Of a stretch of DNA of 64,000 bases, positions 24,752 to 33,905 are shown one piece after another (positions within the stretch are counted from its first letter, which is position 1; every line of letters begins with the position of its first letter). Location: positions 623,838 to 687,837 of the forward strand of contig JABCZL010000001.1 of assembly GCA_013289685.1 (NCBI GenBank). Reading direction: 5' to 3'. The translations under genes were made by a program, and so were the position numbers. The notes beneath the pieces are model-generated. The model did not search any database and had not been told where the DNA came from. It was given only the letters and a program-made list of their open reading frames with translations. The stretch comes from Acidobacteriota bacterium. GTDB taxonomy: Bacteria; Acidobacteriota; Terriglobia; Terriglobales; Acidobacteriaceae.

Positions 24752-25456
24752 ATGTTTACTGGCATCGTCGAAGAAGTAGGACGCATCATCCGCATCGAGC
24801 AGCGCGGCGAGAACCGGCGCATCACCGTAGCCGCCGAGCACGCTCCCAAAGAACTGCGGACCGGCGACAGCGTTTCCGTAAGCGGAGTCTGCCTGACCGC
24901 TCTCGACATCAAGCCGGGGTCATCCAAAACAAGATCATCCGAGACAAGATCACCGGAAACAGGATCATCCGAAGCAGGATCGTTCTGCGCCGATCTCGCA
25001 CCCGAGACCTGGGCGCGCACTTCGTTCTCGCGCATTCACGAAGGCGCGCTGGTGAACCTTGAACTGCCCATGAAGGCCGATGGCCGCTTCGGCGGGCACA
25101 TCGTGCAGGGACACGTCGACGGAGTCGGCAAGCTGATCGCCCTCGATCGCATCGCCGAATCGGAAAACTGGTGGCTGCACATCGACCTGCCGAATGACGT
25201 CGAGAAATATACCGTTTACAAAGGTTCGATTACGATTGAAGGCATCAGCCTCACGGTCGCAAAACTGGAGAAGAATCGCTGCACCATCGCCATCATTCCG
25301 CACACGGTGGAGATGACGAATCTGCATTCCCTGAAGCCCGGCGACCCCGTCAACCTGGAAGCCGACCTGATCGCGAAATACGTCGAGAAGATGATGAGAG
25401 GCGACTCTTCGGAGAGTTCCTTCACCATCGAGGAACTGGTGCAAGAAGGGTTTTAG
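24752..25456 (+). CDS. ribE: Riboflavin synthase (alpha subunit type)
   Basis: 234 residues from ATG 24752, 5 nt after a strong GGAGG Shine-Dalgarno. It begins with the classical MFTGIVEEVGRI and holds the two lumazine-binding repeats (GDSVSVSGVCLTAL and GGHIVQGHVDGVG, YKGSITIEGISLTV and CTIAIIPHTVEMTNL). The enzyme dismutates 6,7-dimethyl-8-ribityllumazine to riboflavin. Between the first SGVCLTALDIKPG and FCADLAPETWARTSF is a ~20-residue Ser/Thr/Glu insert encoded by a 15-bp tandem repeat that normal riboflavin synthases lack. The catalytic half-sites flank the insert and appear intact. Confidence 0.94.
   Translation: MFTGIVEEVGRIIRIEQRGENRRITVAAEHAPKELRTGDSVSVSGVCLTALDIKPGSSKTRSSETRSPETGSSEAGSFCADLAPETWARTSFSRIHEGALVNLELPMKADGRFGGHIVQGHVDGVGKLIALDRIAESENWWLHIDLPNDVEKYTVYKGSITIEGISLTVAKLEKNRCTIAIIPHTVEMTNLHSLKPGDPVNLEADLIAKYVEKMMRGDSSESSFTIEELVQEGF
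24918..24977 (+). repeat. 15-bp tandem repeat x4 inside riboflavin synthase
   Basis: Four units close to GATCATCCGAGACAA start at 24918, 24933, 24948 and 24963. They encode roughly SSKTR-SSETR-SPETG-SSEAG in a surface loop of the first lumazine-binding repeat. The frame is preserved. Confidence 0.9.
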
Positions 25457-25461
25457 CGACG

Positions 25462-25530
25462 GTGGCTGGTGGTTAGTGGCTAGCGGTTCGGAATCCACTA
25501 ACCACTAGTCACTAACGACTAGCCACTGCG
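25462..25530. repeat. Inverted 'TTAGTGGCTAG' repeat between converging genes
   Basis: A run of short related words (GGTTAGTGGCTAG, then ACTAACCACTAGTCACTAACGACTAGCCACT) that can fold on itself. It fills the whole gap between riboflavin synthase and the ABC ATPase and may act as a bidirectional terminator, though without a T-run. Confidence 0.6.
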
Positions 25531-25531
25531 C

Positions 25532-26302
25532 TTACGCTTCCAGCTTCAACTCATCCAGCTCCAGGAATTCCTGAATAATCGGGTGCGAATCTTTTTCCAT
25601 TTCGGCATAGGTGCCGAAGAAAATTGCCTTGCCTTCGTACAGAAACACGACCCGCTCGGCGAGTTTCTTGGCCAGGCGCATGTCGTGGGTCACAACGATG
25701 CTGGTCAGGTTCAATTGAAGCTTGAGGCGCTTGATGAGATCGCCGAGCAACTGCGCCATCAGGGGATCGACCATGGTGGTGGGCTCGTCGTAGAGCACGC
25801 ATTCGGGGCGCGCCGCGAGCGCCCGCGCGATCGCGACCGAGCGCTTCATGCCGGTAGAAAGATCGGACGGCAGCTGGTCGCGCATCTCCTGCACGCCCAC
25901 CATCTGCAGCAGACCATCGACGATCTGGTAAATCTGCTCCTCGTTCAGCTCCCGGCTTTCGCGCAGAGGAAAGGCCACGTTCTCCCCGACCGTGAGTGAG
26001 TCAAAAAGCGCTCCGTTCTGAAAGACCATGGTGACTTTCTTGCGGATCAGTTGCAGCTGGTCCTCGTCGTAGTCGGTAATGTCCTGTCCGGCGACGATGA
26101 CGCGTCCCGAGTCGGGCTTGAGAAATCCCATGATGTGATGCAGCGATACCGACTTGCCCACGCCGCTGCGGCCCAGAATGCAGACCGTTTCGGCGGGCAG
26201 CACGTCGAAGTTGACGTGGTCGAGCACGACGTTGTCGCCGAAGGCTTTGGAGACGTCGCGGAATTCGATGTAAGGCGCGGGTTGTGGAGTGTCGTCAGAC
26301 AT
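25532..26302 (-). CDS. ABC transporter ATP-binding protein, MlaF/Mkl-like
   Basis: 256 residues with Walker A GRSGVGKS (44-51), Q-loop MVFQNGALFDSLTVGENVAFPL, signature LSTGM (instead of LSGGM), Walker B CVLYDEPTTMVDP and switch VVTHDM. The FDSLTVxENVAFPL stretch and VDPLMAQLLG are typical of MlaF/Mkl ATPases of the phospholipid-trafficking (Mla/MCE) family. No MlaE permease or MlaD lipid-binding gene is adjacent. It starts with a weak purine-rich site formed by the tandem repeat upstream. Confidence 0.85.
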   Translation of the reverse strand: MSDDTPQPAPYIEFRDVSKAFGDNVVLDHVNFDVLPAETVCILGRSGVGKSVSLHHIMGFLKPDSGRVIVAGQDITDYDEDQLQLIRKKVTMVFQNGALFDSLTVGENVAFPLRESRELNEEQIYQIVDGLLQMVGVQEMRDQLPSDLSTGMKRSVAIARALAARPECVLYDEPTTMVDPLMAQLLGDLIKRLKLQLNLTSIVVTHDMRLAKKLAERVVFLYEGKAIFFGTYAEMEKDSHPIIQEFLELDELKLEA

Positions 26303-26307
26303 GAAAT

Positions 26308-26460
26308 CGGCTCTTGGCTTTTGGCTTCCGGCTCTTGGCTTTTGGCTTCCGGCTCTTGGCTACGAACTTTGGCTCCAGGCTTTTGTCATCCGACAAAAGC
26401 GTTGTCATCCTGAGCGTAGTAGCGTCTTCGCGAAACGCGAAGACGCTACGAAGTCGAAGG
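26308..26460. repeat. 21-bp tandem repeat followed by a perfect hairpin
   Basis: Two full copies and a partial third of CGGCTCTTGGCTTTTGGCTTC occupy 26308-26361. Then TGTCATCCTGAGCG (26404-26417) leads into a perfect 13-bp stem TAGCGTCTTCGCG / CGCGAAGACGCTA (26420-26448). The TGTCATCCTGAG word is the same end sequence as the element inside uvrC. Confidence 0.82.
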
Positions 26461-26536
26461 ATCCCTATCAGTCCGCATCGCCTCAGACTCAATGAGGAGT
26501 TCCCATAAAGTTCCTGAAAAAAACTCCTCTAGACCC

Positions 26537-27133
26537 CTATCCAGCGTCTCGCGCCGCCTCCAGTTCTTCCCGCGTATTCAAATTACGAAACATACTCGCG
26601 GAAAACCCAGCCGCCGCCAACTCTTCCTCTTCAATCGCCAGAGTTCGCACCGCATCGAACAACGCATCAATTTTATAACGCCCGGTGCGCAAAGCTTTCT
26701 CGGCTGCGTCAACAAATTCTGGGCGATAGATGGCACACAAGGGCTGCCAGCCTTCATTGGTTCGCGGCACGGTTACGGTTGCGGCGGAGTTGCCGGCACG
26801 CACAATCAGAAGTTGCAGCAGCGCGAACGAGACGAACGGCACGTCCACAGCCAAGACGAGATTCAATTCCGTCTGCGACGCTCGCAGCCCGGCGTGAATC
26901 CCTGCCAGCGGCCCACAGTCGCGGAATACATCTTCGACCACCGGGGCAAAAGGCGCAAATTTAGCGGGATCGCCCACGATGCGCACGTCAGGCGTGACGG
27001 TCCGCGCCAGCCCCAACGCCCGCGCCAGCAGCGTGCGGCCATCCAGGATGACAAAAGCCTTATCCGCACCCATCCGCGTGCTCTTGCCGCCAGCCAGGAT
27101 GAACGCGGCAAGGTCCGCAGAAGTGCTGTCCAT
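26537..27133 (-). CDS. mobA: Molybdenum cofactor guanylyltransferase MobA
   Basis: 198 residues from ATG 27133. FILAGGKSTRMGADKAF carries the GGxSxRMGxDK nucleotide-binding signature; VEDVFRDCGPLAGIHAGL and LVLAVDVPF are the further NTP-transferase motifs. MobA attaches GMP to molybdopterin to form the bis-MGD cofactor. No other moa/mod gene is near, but a multiheme cytochrome of the DmsE type, a family partnered with bis-MGD reductases, lies at the right edge. An upstream in-frame ATG (27202) would add 23 residues outside the fold. Confidence 0.9.
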   Translation of the reverse strand: MDSTSADLAAFILAGGKSTRMGADKAFVILDGRTLLARALGLARTVTPDVRIVGDPAKFAPFAPVVEDVFRDCGPLAGIHAGLRASQTELNLVLAVDVPFVSFALLQLLIVRAGNSAATVTVPRTNEGWQPLCAIYRPEFVDAAEKALRTGRYKIDALFDAVRTLAIEEEELAAAGFSASMFRNLNTREELEAARDAG

Positions 27134-27337
27134 CCGGCGATCATACACGGTTGACTGCGGCTTGCCACCGAAGACCAACGCGTTACGCCCAACGCTTTCC
27201 ACAGCCTAACCGCCTGCATCCACGCAATTTACTTCCCTGCGCGGGCCAGCCTGTGCACGAAAGTAACCTACCCAAAGTAGAACCTTCGCGCGATGATGGG
27301 CGTGCGTCCGAGGTTCACTGACCCGGAAGTAACAATC

Positions 27338-27877
27338 ATGCCGCAAAAATTCATGGATGTGCTTATGCTTGGGCGCTGCTCTCACGAGTTCTCCTGGCCG
27401 CGCCGTGGTGCCGACGGTGACTACTACCAGGTTTGCCTGCTGTGCGCCGCGGAATACAAGTATGACTGGACCACCATGCGCCGCACCCAGCGCGTGGAGC
27501 ACACCAAGCCCGAAACCAGCGTCCGCCGCGGCCATGCCCGCGAGAAGCGGCCGTCGTGGGTGCCGCGGGCCCGCCGCTTGAAGCTCGACATTCCCCTGCG
27601 CTACCGCGTCAACAAAACCAGCACGTGGTATGAGGGCATCATCGAAAACATCAGCCAGAGCGGCGTGCTCTTCAACGGGCCGCAGCAGCTACCGGTGAAC
27701 GCCTTGATCGAGATGGTGTTTGAGATGCCGGAAGAAATTTCCGGACAGAAGAACAGCAACGTGGTGTGCCAGGGACGCGTGATGCGCTTCAAGGACGCGC
27801 CCACGGCTGAGCATATAGCCGACCAGGAAAATGGCGCACTGGCGGCGTCGATCGTCGACTACAAGTTCATCCACTAA
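27338..27877 (+). CDS. PilZ domain protein with N-terminal Cys module
   Basis: 179 residues from ATG 27338 (GGAAG upstream). The N-terminal ~60 residues have CSHEFSWPRRGADGDYYQVCLLCAAEYKY, a possible zinc knuckle. Residues ~85-175 resemble PilZ: RRLKLDIPLRYRVN, IIENISQSGVLFNGPQ, ALIEMVFEMP. PilZ domains bind cyclic di-GMP through RxxxR and (D/N)xSxxG; the second motif is present (NISQSG), the first is less regular. The architecture recurs in Acidobacteria; the target is unknown. It diverges from mobA. Confidence 0.82.
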   Translation: MPQKFMDVLMLGRCSHEFSWPRRGADGDYYQVCLLCAAEYKYDWTTMRRTQRVEHTKPETSVRRGHAREKRPSWVPRARRLKLDIPLRYRVNKTSTWYEGIIENISQSGVLFNGPQQLPVNALIEMVFEMPEEISGQKNSNVVCQGRVMRFKDAPTAEHIADQENGALAASIVDYKFIH

Positions 27878-27878
27878 A

Positions 27879-27950
27879 CCGTTAGACCGTTAGACCGTAG
27901 CGCCGGCGTCCCGCCGGCTGTCGCAAGGCCGTCCCGGCCGCGCGTCCTGC
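27879..27950. repeat. Short direct repeats and GC hairpin
   Basis: CCGTTAGA is repeated in tandem just after the PilZ stop. A hairpin GCCGGC-GTCCC-GCCGGC (27902-27918) and GGCCGTCCCGGCC follow. There is no T-run, so this is more like a dispersed palindrome than a terminator. Confidence 0.55.
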
Positions 27951-28034
27951 ATTTACTTCCGCAAGAATCCGCATCTACACTGTTCTGGATGTATCGGGCC
28001 AAGTAAACCGGTTCCGTGTCAGGAGAGTCGCGCC

Positions 28035-29138
28035 ATGAAAAGAGCTTCCCTGTTGGCTTCTTTCTTTACGCTTGCGATCATTCTCGGCATTGGTGTGGGC
28101 TGCGCCCGCAAGCCCGACGATGCCAAGATTTCCAGCGACATTCAAAGCAAGTTCAGCCAGGATTCCGGGCTTTCCAGCAAGCAGCTGACGGTACAGGCTC
28201 ACGATGGCGTGGTGACGCTGGCGGGCATGGTCGACAACGACGCGCAGCGGGACGCGGCCAGCCGACAGGCAGCGACGGTCGAGGGTGTGAGAACTGTAGT
28301 CAACAATCTGCAGGTCGGTAGTGGGCCGGCTGTGTCTGCAAAAGCTGCGCCGAAGCCTCCGATGCAGGCGTTAACTCAGCCTGTGCTCAAGGCCAAACCT
28401 GCGCCTGGAAAGAAAAGCAGTAAAGCTCGCGCGGACGACTCCCGCGCGGCTGGAGATTCCGCAAACGACTCGAACACCGACGAGACCAGCGCGAGTAACC
28501 AGGCGCCCCCGGATGCGGCATCACAAGCACCTCCGCCACCAGCGGACAATACTCAGACTCCTGCTCCTCCGCCGTCGCCGAAAAGGCTGATCATCGACCA
28601 AGGGACCCAAGTCATGGTGCGGCTCATCGATCCCATTGACAGCGAGAGGAACCAGACGGGAGACACGTTCCATGCGACGCTGAACGCCGCTCTCACCTCC
28701 GACGGAGAGGAAGCTGTGCCCGCGGGCGTCGAACTCACCGGCCATCTCGTCGAGGTAAAGAGCGCGGGCAAATTTGCCGGGCAATCGGCGGTGGCGTTGC
28801 AACTCGACAGTCTTTCCCTGGGCGGCAAGACCTACAGCCTGCAGACCGACCAGTACCGGAAGGAAGGAAGTTCGCGCGGCAAGAACACCGCCGAGAAAGT
28901 TGGCGGAGGCGCCATTATTGGCGGCATCATCGGCGCGATTGCGGGCGGCGGCAAAGGTGCGGCGATCGGCACCGCGGCCGGCGCAGGCGTGGGAGGCGGC
29001 GTCCAGGCGGCATCCAAGGGCCAGCAGATTAAACTTCCGTCGGAGACCGTGCTGAACTTCGTATTGCAGGAGCCCATCGAAGTGGTGCCGGCTCCCCCCG
29101 CGGACGCGAGTCGGCCGAAGCTCTGGGATTCGCAGTAG
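28035..29138 (+). CDS. BON-domain exported protein with glycine-zipper C-terminus
   Basis: 367 residues with a lipoprotein-like signal (LAIILGIGVGC), CAGGAG Shine-Dalgarno. Residues ~33-95 are a BON domain (ISSDIQSKFSQDSGLSSKQLTVQAHDGVVTLAGMVDN...GVRTVVNNLQV). A Pro/Ala/Ser-rich linker follows, then a beta-rich domain (VMVRLIDPIDSERNQTGDTFHATL, EEAVPAGVELTGHLVEVK). A glycine-zipper segment comes last (GGGAIIGGIIGAIAGGGKGAAIGTAAGAG). BON domains bind phospholipid surfaces; the protein is probably at the outer or inner membrane. Not obviously part of an operon. Confidence 0.83.
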   Translation: MKRASLLASFFTLAIILGIGVGCARKPDDAKISSDIQSKFSQDSGLSSKQLTVQAHDGVVTLAGMVDNDAQRDAASRQAATVEGVRTVVNNLQVGSGPAVSAKAAPKPPMQALTQPVLKAKPAPGKKSSKARADDSRAAGDSANDSNTDETSASNQAPPDAASQAPPPPADNTQTPAPPPSPKRLIIDQGTQVMVRLIDPIDSERNQTGDTFHATLNAALTSDGEEAVPAGVELTGHLVEVKSAGKFAGQSAVALQLDSLSLGGKTYSLQTDQYRKEGSSRGKNTAEKVGGGAIIGGIIGAIAGGGKGAAIGTAAGAGVGGGVQAASKGQQIKLPSETVLNFVLQEPIEVVPAPPADASRPKLWDSQ

Positions 29139-29183
29139 GCTGTTCCGGACCGCGTGTTATCATGCCTGCTTCTCCGGTGCGTT

Positions 29184-30764
29184 ATGCCTTTTCCCCAGGT
29201 CGAAATCCAGCCGCGGCGATCCATGACGTGGTTCGCTTTGCTTTCCATTTTCATGGTGGCCGCGTCCTACGTGTTCGTGATCCTTCTAGCGGCCGCCTGC
29301 GTCTATCTGCCTTACCTGGCTCTGGCCGCTGGAATCGGGGGCTTTCAAATCGTGGCCCTCTTCCTGTTCGGCATCGTCATTGCAGGCGCGATGCTCTGGT
29401 CGCTGCTTCCGCGTCCCGACAAGTTCAAGGCTCCGGGACTGCTGATCGAGCGCGCGACGCAGCCTCGCCTGTTTGCGGAACTGGAGAACATCGCGGGCGT
29501 GCTGAACGAGCCCATGCCCAAAGAGGTCTACCTCATCGGAGACGTCAACGCGTGGGTCGCGGACCGCGGCGGGCTCATGGGAATCGGCAGCCGGCGCGTG
29601 ATGGGACTGGGCTTGCCGCTGCTCTCGATCCTGACCGTGTCGCAGTTCCGCGCCGTGCTGGCGCATGAATTTGCCCATTATTACGGCGGCGATACCAGCC
29701 TGGGTCCGTGGGTCTACAAAACACAGACCGCCATCGTGCGCGCTTTTCAGAACATCGGGTCGGTAGGGCAGTTGGCGCGGATCGCGATCCTGGGCGTGAT
29801 GTACGTGGTGGTGGCGACGCTGATGAAGTGGTACTTCGTGGTCTTTCTGCGGGCCATCAATCTGGTGTCGCGGCAGAAGGAGCATCGCGCCGACGAACTG
29901 GCCTGCCTGATCGCCGGGCGCCAGCCCCTGATCGATGGCCTGCGCGCGATTCATGGTGCCGTGCCGGCCTGGCCGGCCTACTGGAAAACCGAACTTGCTC
30001 CCATGCTCAACGACGGAGCCGTCCCCGGCATTGGCGATGGATTCGCGCGCTTCATCGCGGTTCCCGGCATCCACCAACAGATTCAAAAGAATCTGGAGAA
30101 AGAGATTCAGGAAGCCAAAGCAAATCCCTATGACACGCATCCTCCGCTGCGCGATCGTATCGCCGCAACCGAGAGACTCCCGGCCGGGTTCATCCCGGAA
30201 GACTCCAATCCGGCCCGAAGCCTGCTCGACCAGGCGGACGCGCTCGAACTGCGCTATCTGGAGCAGATGAATCCCGACATGAAACCCGGCACTTTGAAGT
30301 GCGTTTCATGGGACGAAGTTGGAACCCGAGTGACGATTCCGGCGTGGAAGAAATTTACCTCGGAATATTCTTCGGCGCTCGAGGGAGTCACGGCCGCGTC
30401 GCTGCCCGATCAGATTCCGAAGTTGCGCCAGATCGGGTCTGGCATCCGCGACCCTAAGGGCATGTTGCTCGACCCGCATCAGCGCACCCAGCGCGCGGGA
30501 TATCTGTTCGGCGCCGCGCTCGCATTAGCGCTGCTCGATCACGGCTGGACACTGCACTCGGGGCCGGGAATATTTCATCTGCAGCGCGGGGATGAGCGAT
30601 TGAATCCGTTTTCCATCATGGAACAACTGATGGCCAGCAAACTCACCCCGCAAGCCTGGATCGCGCAGTGCAACGCGCTGGGGATTGGCCAGCTTTTACT
30701 CGCTCCCGCGGCCCCGCGCCAACTCGATCTGCTCGACGCGAACAGCGCCCCGCAGAAAGTTTGA
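29184..30764 (+). CDS. M48 family membrane metallopeptidase
   Basis: 526 residues with two N-terminal membrane segments (FALLSIFMVAASYVFVILLAAACVY and IVALFLFGIVIAGAMLW). The zinc motif VLAH161EFAHYYGGD is followed by a further hydrophobic region and the glutamate ligand in EHRADELA. The active site probably faces the cytoplasm, as in HtpX. The C-terminal half is a large soluble region without a recognised domain. M48 enzymes cleave misfolded membrane proteins or CAAX-type substrates. ATG 29184 is chosen as the first Met with a sensible N-terminus. Confidence 0.9.
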   Translation: MPFPQVEIQPRRSMTWFALLSIFMVAASYVFVILLAAACVYLPYLALAAGIGGFQIVALFLFGIVIAGAMLWSLLPRPDKFKAPGLLIERATQPRLFAELENIAGVLNEPMPKEVYLIGDVNAWVADRGGLMGIGSRRVMGLGLPLLSILTVSQFRAVLAHEFAHYYGGDTSLGPWVYKTQTAIVRAFQNIGSVGQLARIAILGVMYVVVATLMKWYFVVFLRAINLVSRQKEHRADELACLIAGRQPLIDGLRAIHGAVPAWPAYWKTELAPMLNDGAVPGIGDGFARFIAVPGIHQQIQKNLEKEIQEAKANPYDTHPPLRDRIAATERLPAGFIPEDSNPARSLLDQADALELRYLEQMNPDMKPGTLKCVSWDEVGTRVTIPAWKKFTSEYSSALEGVTAASLPDQIPKLRQIGSGIRDPKGMLLDPHQRTQRAGYLFGAALALALLDHGWTLHSGPGIFHLQRGDERLNPFSIMEQLMASKLTPQAWIAQCNALGIGQLLLAPAAPRQLDLLDANSAPQKV

Positions 30765-30852
30765 CCCGTCACCTGCCAACCACCGCCCGGTTCGCGTACA
30801 CTCTTGTTCGCCAGCTTGTTCGCCCCCGATGATCTCTCGGGCTGACATCGTA

Positions 30853-31368
30853 ATGACTTCGATCACAGCGCTGCTGCACACGAAAGACGATGCTCTCCGC
30901 CTGGGCCGCGCCCTGGAGACGCTCTACGCCTGTGACGACATTCTTGTGGTGGACCATGGCTCGCGCGATGCCACGGTGCGCGTCGCGCGTGCCTATGGCG
31001 CGAGAATCGTGGACGACCGCCCCGGAGCCTCGCTGGCAGACTATCTTCGATCCGCGCCCGCAACTGCGAGTCCGGACGTTGCGAACCCAGGATGGCTTCT
31101 GTGCCTCGATCCGCACGAATCTCTGTCGGAGAAGCTGGCCGCAAGCCTGTTCGAGTGGAAGTCGGATTCGTTTCACGTTGAGGGTCCGACCGCATCCGCT
31201 TTCTCCGTCTTTCTCCGCGAAGAAACCGCGGAGGGCTGGCTGGAAGTCCCCGCAGCCCAGACTCGCCTCGTTCCCCAAACCTGGAGCTTGTGGAAAGGAA
31301 CGTTTCCGGTTCACGAGCCTTCCGCCGTCGCTTTGCAAGGAGAATTATTGCGCTTCGTTTTCCCCTGA
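30853..31368 (+). CDS. Small glycosyltransferase family 2-like protein
   Basis: 171 residues. SITALLHTKDDALRLGRALETLYACDDILVVDHGSRDATVRVARAYGARIV matches the N-terminal nucleotide-binding half of GT2 enzymes such as the WaaE/KdtX type, including a DxGS-like VDHGSRD. The second half lacks a clear acceptor domain and is shorter than usual. It may be an intact short family member rather than a truncation. The start is uncertain: ATG 30853 is used; 30829 is possible. It converges on the ADOP permease. Confidence 0.65.
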   Translation: MTSITALLHTKDDALRLGRALETLYACDDILVVDHGSRDATVRVARAYGARIVDDRPGASLADYLRSAPATASPDVANPGWLLCLDPHESLSEKLAASLFEWKSDSFHVEGPTASAFSVFLREETAEGWLEVPAAQTRLVPQTWSLWKGTFPVHEPSAVALQGELLRFVFP

Positions 31369-31391
31369 GGCGAGATCCCCTATTCCGACAA

Positions 31392-33905
31392 CTACTCGGA
31401 CCGCAGCGCCTGCATAATATCGACGCGCGCAGCACGGGCCGCGGGCAGCACCGACGCGATAACCGCGACCGCCATCAACACGAACGCAGAGACAAATACA
31501 GGCAATGCGCCCGGCATCTTCACGTCCGGGAAATATCTTCCCGCGACGCGCGCCAGCGCGAACCCGAATGCCGCGCCGGCAAGAACGCCCGCCGCAGCCA
31601 TCACGGTGCCCTCTGCGATCACGCCTTTGAGGAGTTGCTGCGGCTCCGATCCCAGGGCCAGCCGGATGCCGAATTCGCGCGTTCGCGCGCTCACCGAAAA
31701 CGCCAGCACGCCCGCGACGCCCACCACGGCAATCGCCAACGCGACCGCCGCGAATACCCCAAACACGAGCGAGTTTAAACGATCCGGCGTGAGCACCTCT
31801 GCCCGAATGTCTTCGAGAGTGGCGGCGCGCTCCACCGGCTGATCGGCGGACATCTCGTGAATCACGCGCGTGACCGGCGCGACCAGCGTATACGGATTCG
31901 CGCTCGTGTGGACGAAGAGACGACCACCAAACAGTAGACCGTCGTCAAAGGGGGTGTAAATAGTGACCATGGGTTCAGGAACGACGTGTTGATCGTCAAC
32001 GTCGGCGGTGACGCCGATGATGCGGCGCGGCGCCATCAGGCGAGCCTTTTCGACATCGGTCCCAGTAGCGAATTGCAAGACGGGATCCGTCCAATAGACA
32101 TGCCGATTGACCGCATCCTGGTTGGGGAACATGCGCTGTGCCAGACTCTGGCTGACGATAACGACCGGCTCTTTATTACTGTCGTTATTGTCATCAAGCG
32201 CATTGAAATCGCGGCCGGCAATGATAGGAACGCCAAGCGCCGCAAAAAATCCGGGAGAGATGGAACGCGACTGCGCCCGGGGATCCTCCACACCGGCCAC
32301 ATGGGTGTGTCCGTCGCCGGAAAACTGCAGAGTGCCGAAGCTGCCATCGCGCCACGGAACGACATCGCCGAACGCGGTCTGACTCACGCCCGGCAGGGCA
32401 TCAATGCGACGCATCGCTTCCTTGTAGAAATCAACGACCTGCTGAGGTGTCTTCCCGAAGGACATAGCGGGAACATCGATGGCCAGGACGTGCTGCGTAT
32501 CGAGCCCCGTCTGCGCCTTTTGTAGGGCGATCAGCGTTGTGATCAATGTGCTCGCGCCGGCCAGCAACACGAAGGACGCGGCGATCTGTGTCACCGCGAA
32601 GATCCGCTGGCGGCGGCTCGTGCTACCGGTGATCCGCGCACTTCCGCTGGATAAGCTCAGTCCACTCGGCTTGCCGGACGTGGCGGATGCGGATGTGCCA
32701 GAGGCAGAGGGCAGGCGCGGAACGAATGCCAGACTCACCGCGGCGACAATCGCCAGCGCCGCTCCCACCCAAAGCAAGCTCGAATCGACTCTGAAATCGA
32801 GCGCACGGATGGAGAAGCGCGAGGCGTAGCGGGCCAGGACGGCCACCATCGGCTGCGCGCTTAGTACACCGAGTGCGGCGCCAGCGCCGCAGAGCAGAAG
32901 GCTTTCGGCCAGCAGCATGCGGCGCAGCGCGCCCTTGCTTGCGCCCAGCGCCACGCGGACCGCCAGCTCACCTTCGCGGCGAACCGTCCGTGCCAGAACC
33001 AGATTGGCGACATTGCAACACGCGATGATGAAAACCAGCCCCGACGCTGCGAGCAGCACCAGCAGCACGGTCCGCGCCCCCGACGTGATTTCGTCCCGAA
33101 GCAACTTCACCCCGATCTGAAAGTCCGCTTCCTGCGCATAGGATTCGGGATGGTCCTTTTTCATCGCGGAGTAGGCGGAGCGCAACTCGGCGCGAGCCTG
33201 ATCGAGAGTGACTCCGGGAGCGAGACGGCCGAAAAGCTCCGTCATGCGATGGATGCGGCCAGTGACCATGGTTGCGGAAAGATGATGCGGGCTGGTAACC
33301 ACATTGGCGATGATTTCGGTATCTTGCGGATAGGGGACGCAAGGTTCGAGGACGCCAATGACTGTTGCAGAGCGATCACCAAGGCTGCCGAGGCGAACGG
33401 TTTTGCCGAGGACCGAGGGGTCCTTGTGAAGAGCGGTCGTCCAGAAACGATAAGTGAGAACGACGACGCCGGCAGCTTGCGGACCGTCGTCTTGCGGCCC
33501 AATCAGGCGACCGAGCACGGGATGAAGTCCCATCACTTCGAAAAACGTGCCGCCAACCACACCGCCTCGAATCGAACGAGGCTCACCCAGGCCGATCATG
33601 GTGAAGTCCATGGCGGAGAAGTCGCCAAACGCGCTCAGGGTTTTCACGTTCGCGCGCAAATCCTGTAACTCGGGCACGGAAAACGCAGCGTTTTCTTCGC
33701 CGATGCCAGGAGCGCTCTGGCGCATATAGATCAGCCGGTCCTCGTCGCGATTGACCAGAGGCTTAAGCAGGACTCCGCGCACCAGCGTGAAAATGGCAGC
33801 GTTCGCCCCGATGCCGAGCGCCAGTGTTAGAACCACGGCGATCACCAGCCCTGGAGTCCGAAGCAACGAGTAAGCTGCAACTCTCAGATCGCGCACGAAG
33901 AACAT
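31392..33905 (-). CDS. ADOP-type ABC permease (MacB/FtsX family)
   Basis: 837 residues from ATG 33905, 9 nt after AGGAGG. The architecture is doubled: MFFVRDLRVAAYSLLRTPGLVIAVVLTLALGIGANAAIF starts the first MacB-PCD/FtsX unit. A second FtsX unit ends with VFAAVALAIAVVGVAGVLAFSVSARTREFGIRLALG and the typical DIMQALRSE end. Large periplasmic domains lie between helices. This family (acidobacterial duplicated orphan permeases) has no ATPase alongside; its substrate is unknown. The usual adjacent PadR regulator is absent here. Confidence 0.92.
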   Translation of the reverse strand: MFFVRDLRVAAYSLLRTPGLVIAVVLTLALGIGANAAIFTLVRGVLLKPLVNRDEDRLIYMRQSAPGIGEENAAFSVPELQDLRANVKTLSAFGDFSAMDFTMIGLGEPRSIRGGVVGGTFFEVMGLHPVLGRLIGPQDDGPQAAGVVVLTYRFWTTALHKDPSVLGKTVRLGSLGDRSATVIGVLEPCVPYPQDTEIIANVVTSPHHLSATMVTGRIHRMTELFGRLAPGVTLDQARAELRSAYSAMKKDHPESYAQEADFQIGVKLLRDEITSGARTVLLVLLAASGLVFIIACCNVANLVLARTVRREGELAVRVALGASKGALRRMLLAESLLLCGAGAALGVLSAQPMVAVLARYASRFSIRALDFRVDSSLLWVGAALAIVAAVSLAFVPRLPSASGTSASATSGKPSGLSLSSGSARITGSTSRRQRIFAVTQIAASFVLLAGASTLITTLIALQKAQTGLDTQHVLAIDVPAMSFGKTPQQVVDFYKEAMRRIDALPGVSQTAFGDVVPWRDGSFGTLQFSGDGHTHVAGVEDPRAQSRSISPGFFAALGVPIIAGRDFNALDDNNDSNKEPVVIVSQSLAQRMFPNQDAVNRHVYWTDPVLQFATGTDVEKARLMAPRRIIGVTADVDDQHVVPEPMVTIYTPFDDGLLFGGRLFVHTSANPYTLVAPVTRVIHEMSADQPVERAATLEDIRAEVLTPDRLNSLVFGVFAAVALAIAVVGVAGVLAFSVSARTREFGIRLALGSEPQQLLKGVIAEGTVMAAAGVLAGAAFGFALARVAGRYFPDVKMPGALPVFVSAFVLMAVAVIASVLPAARAARVDIMQALRSE

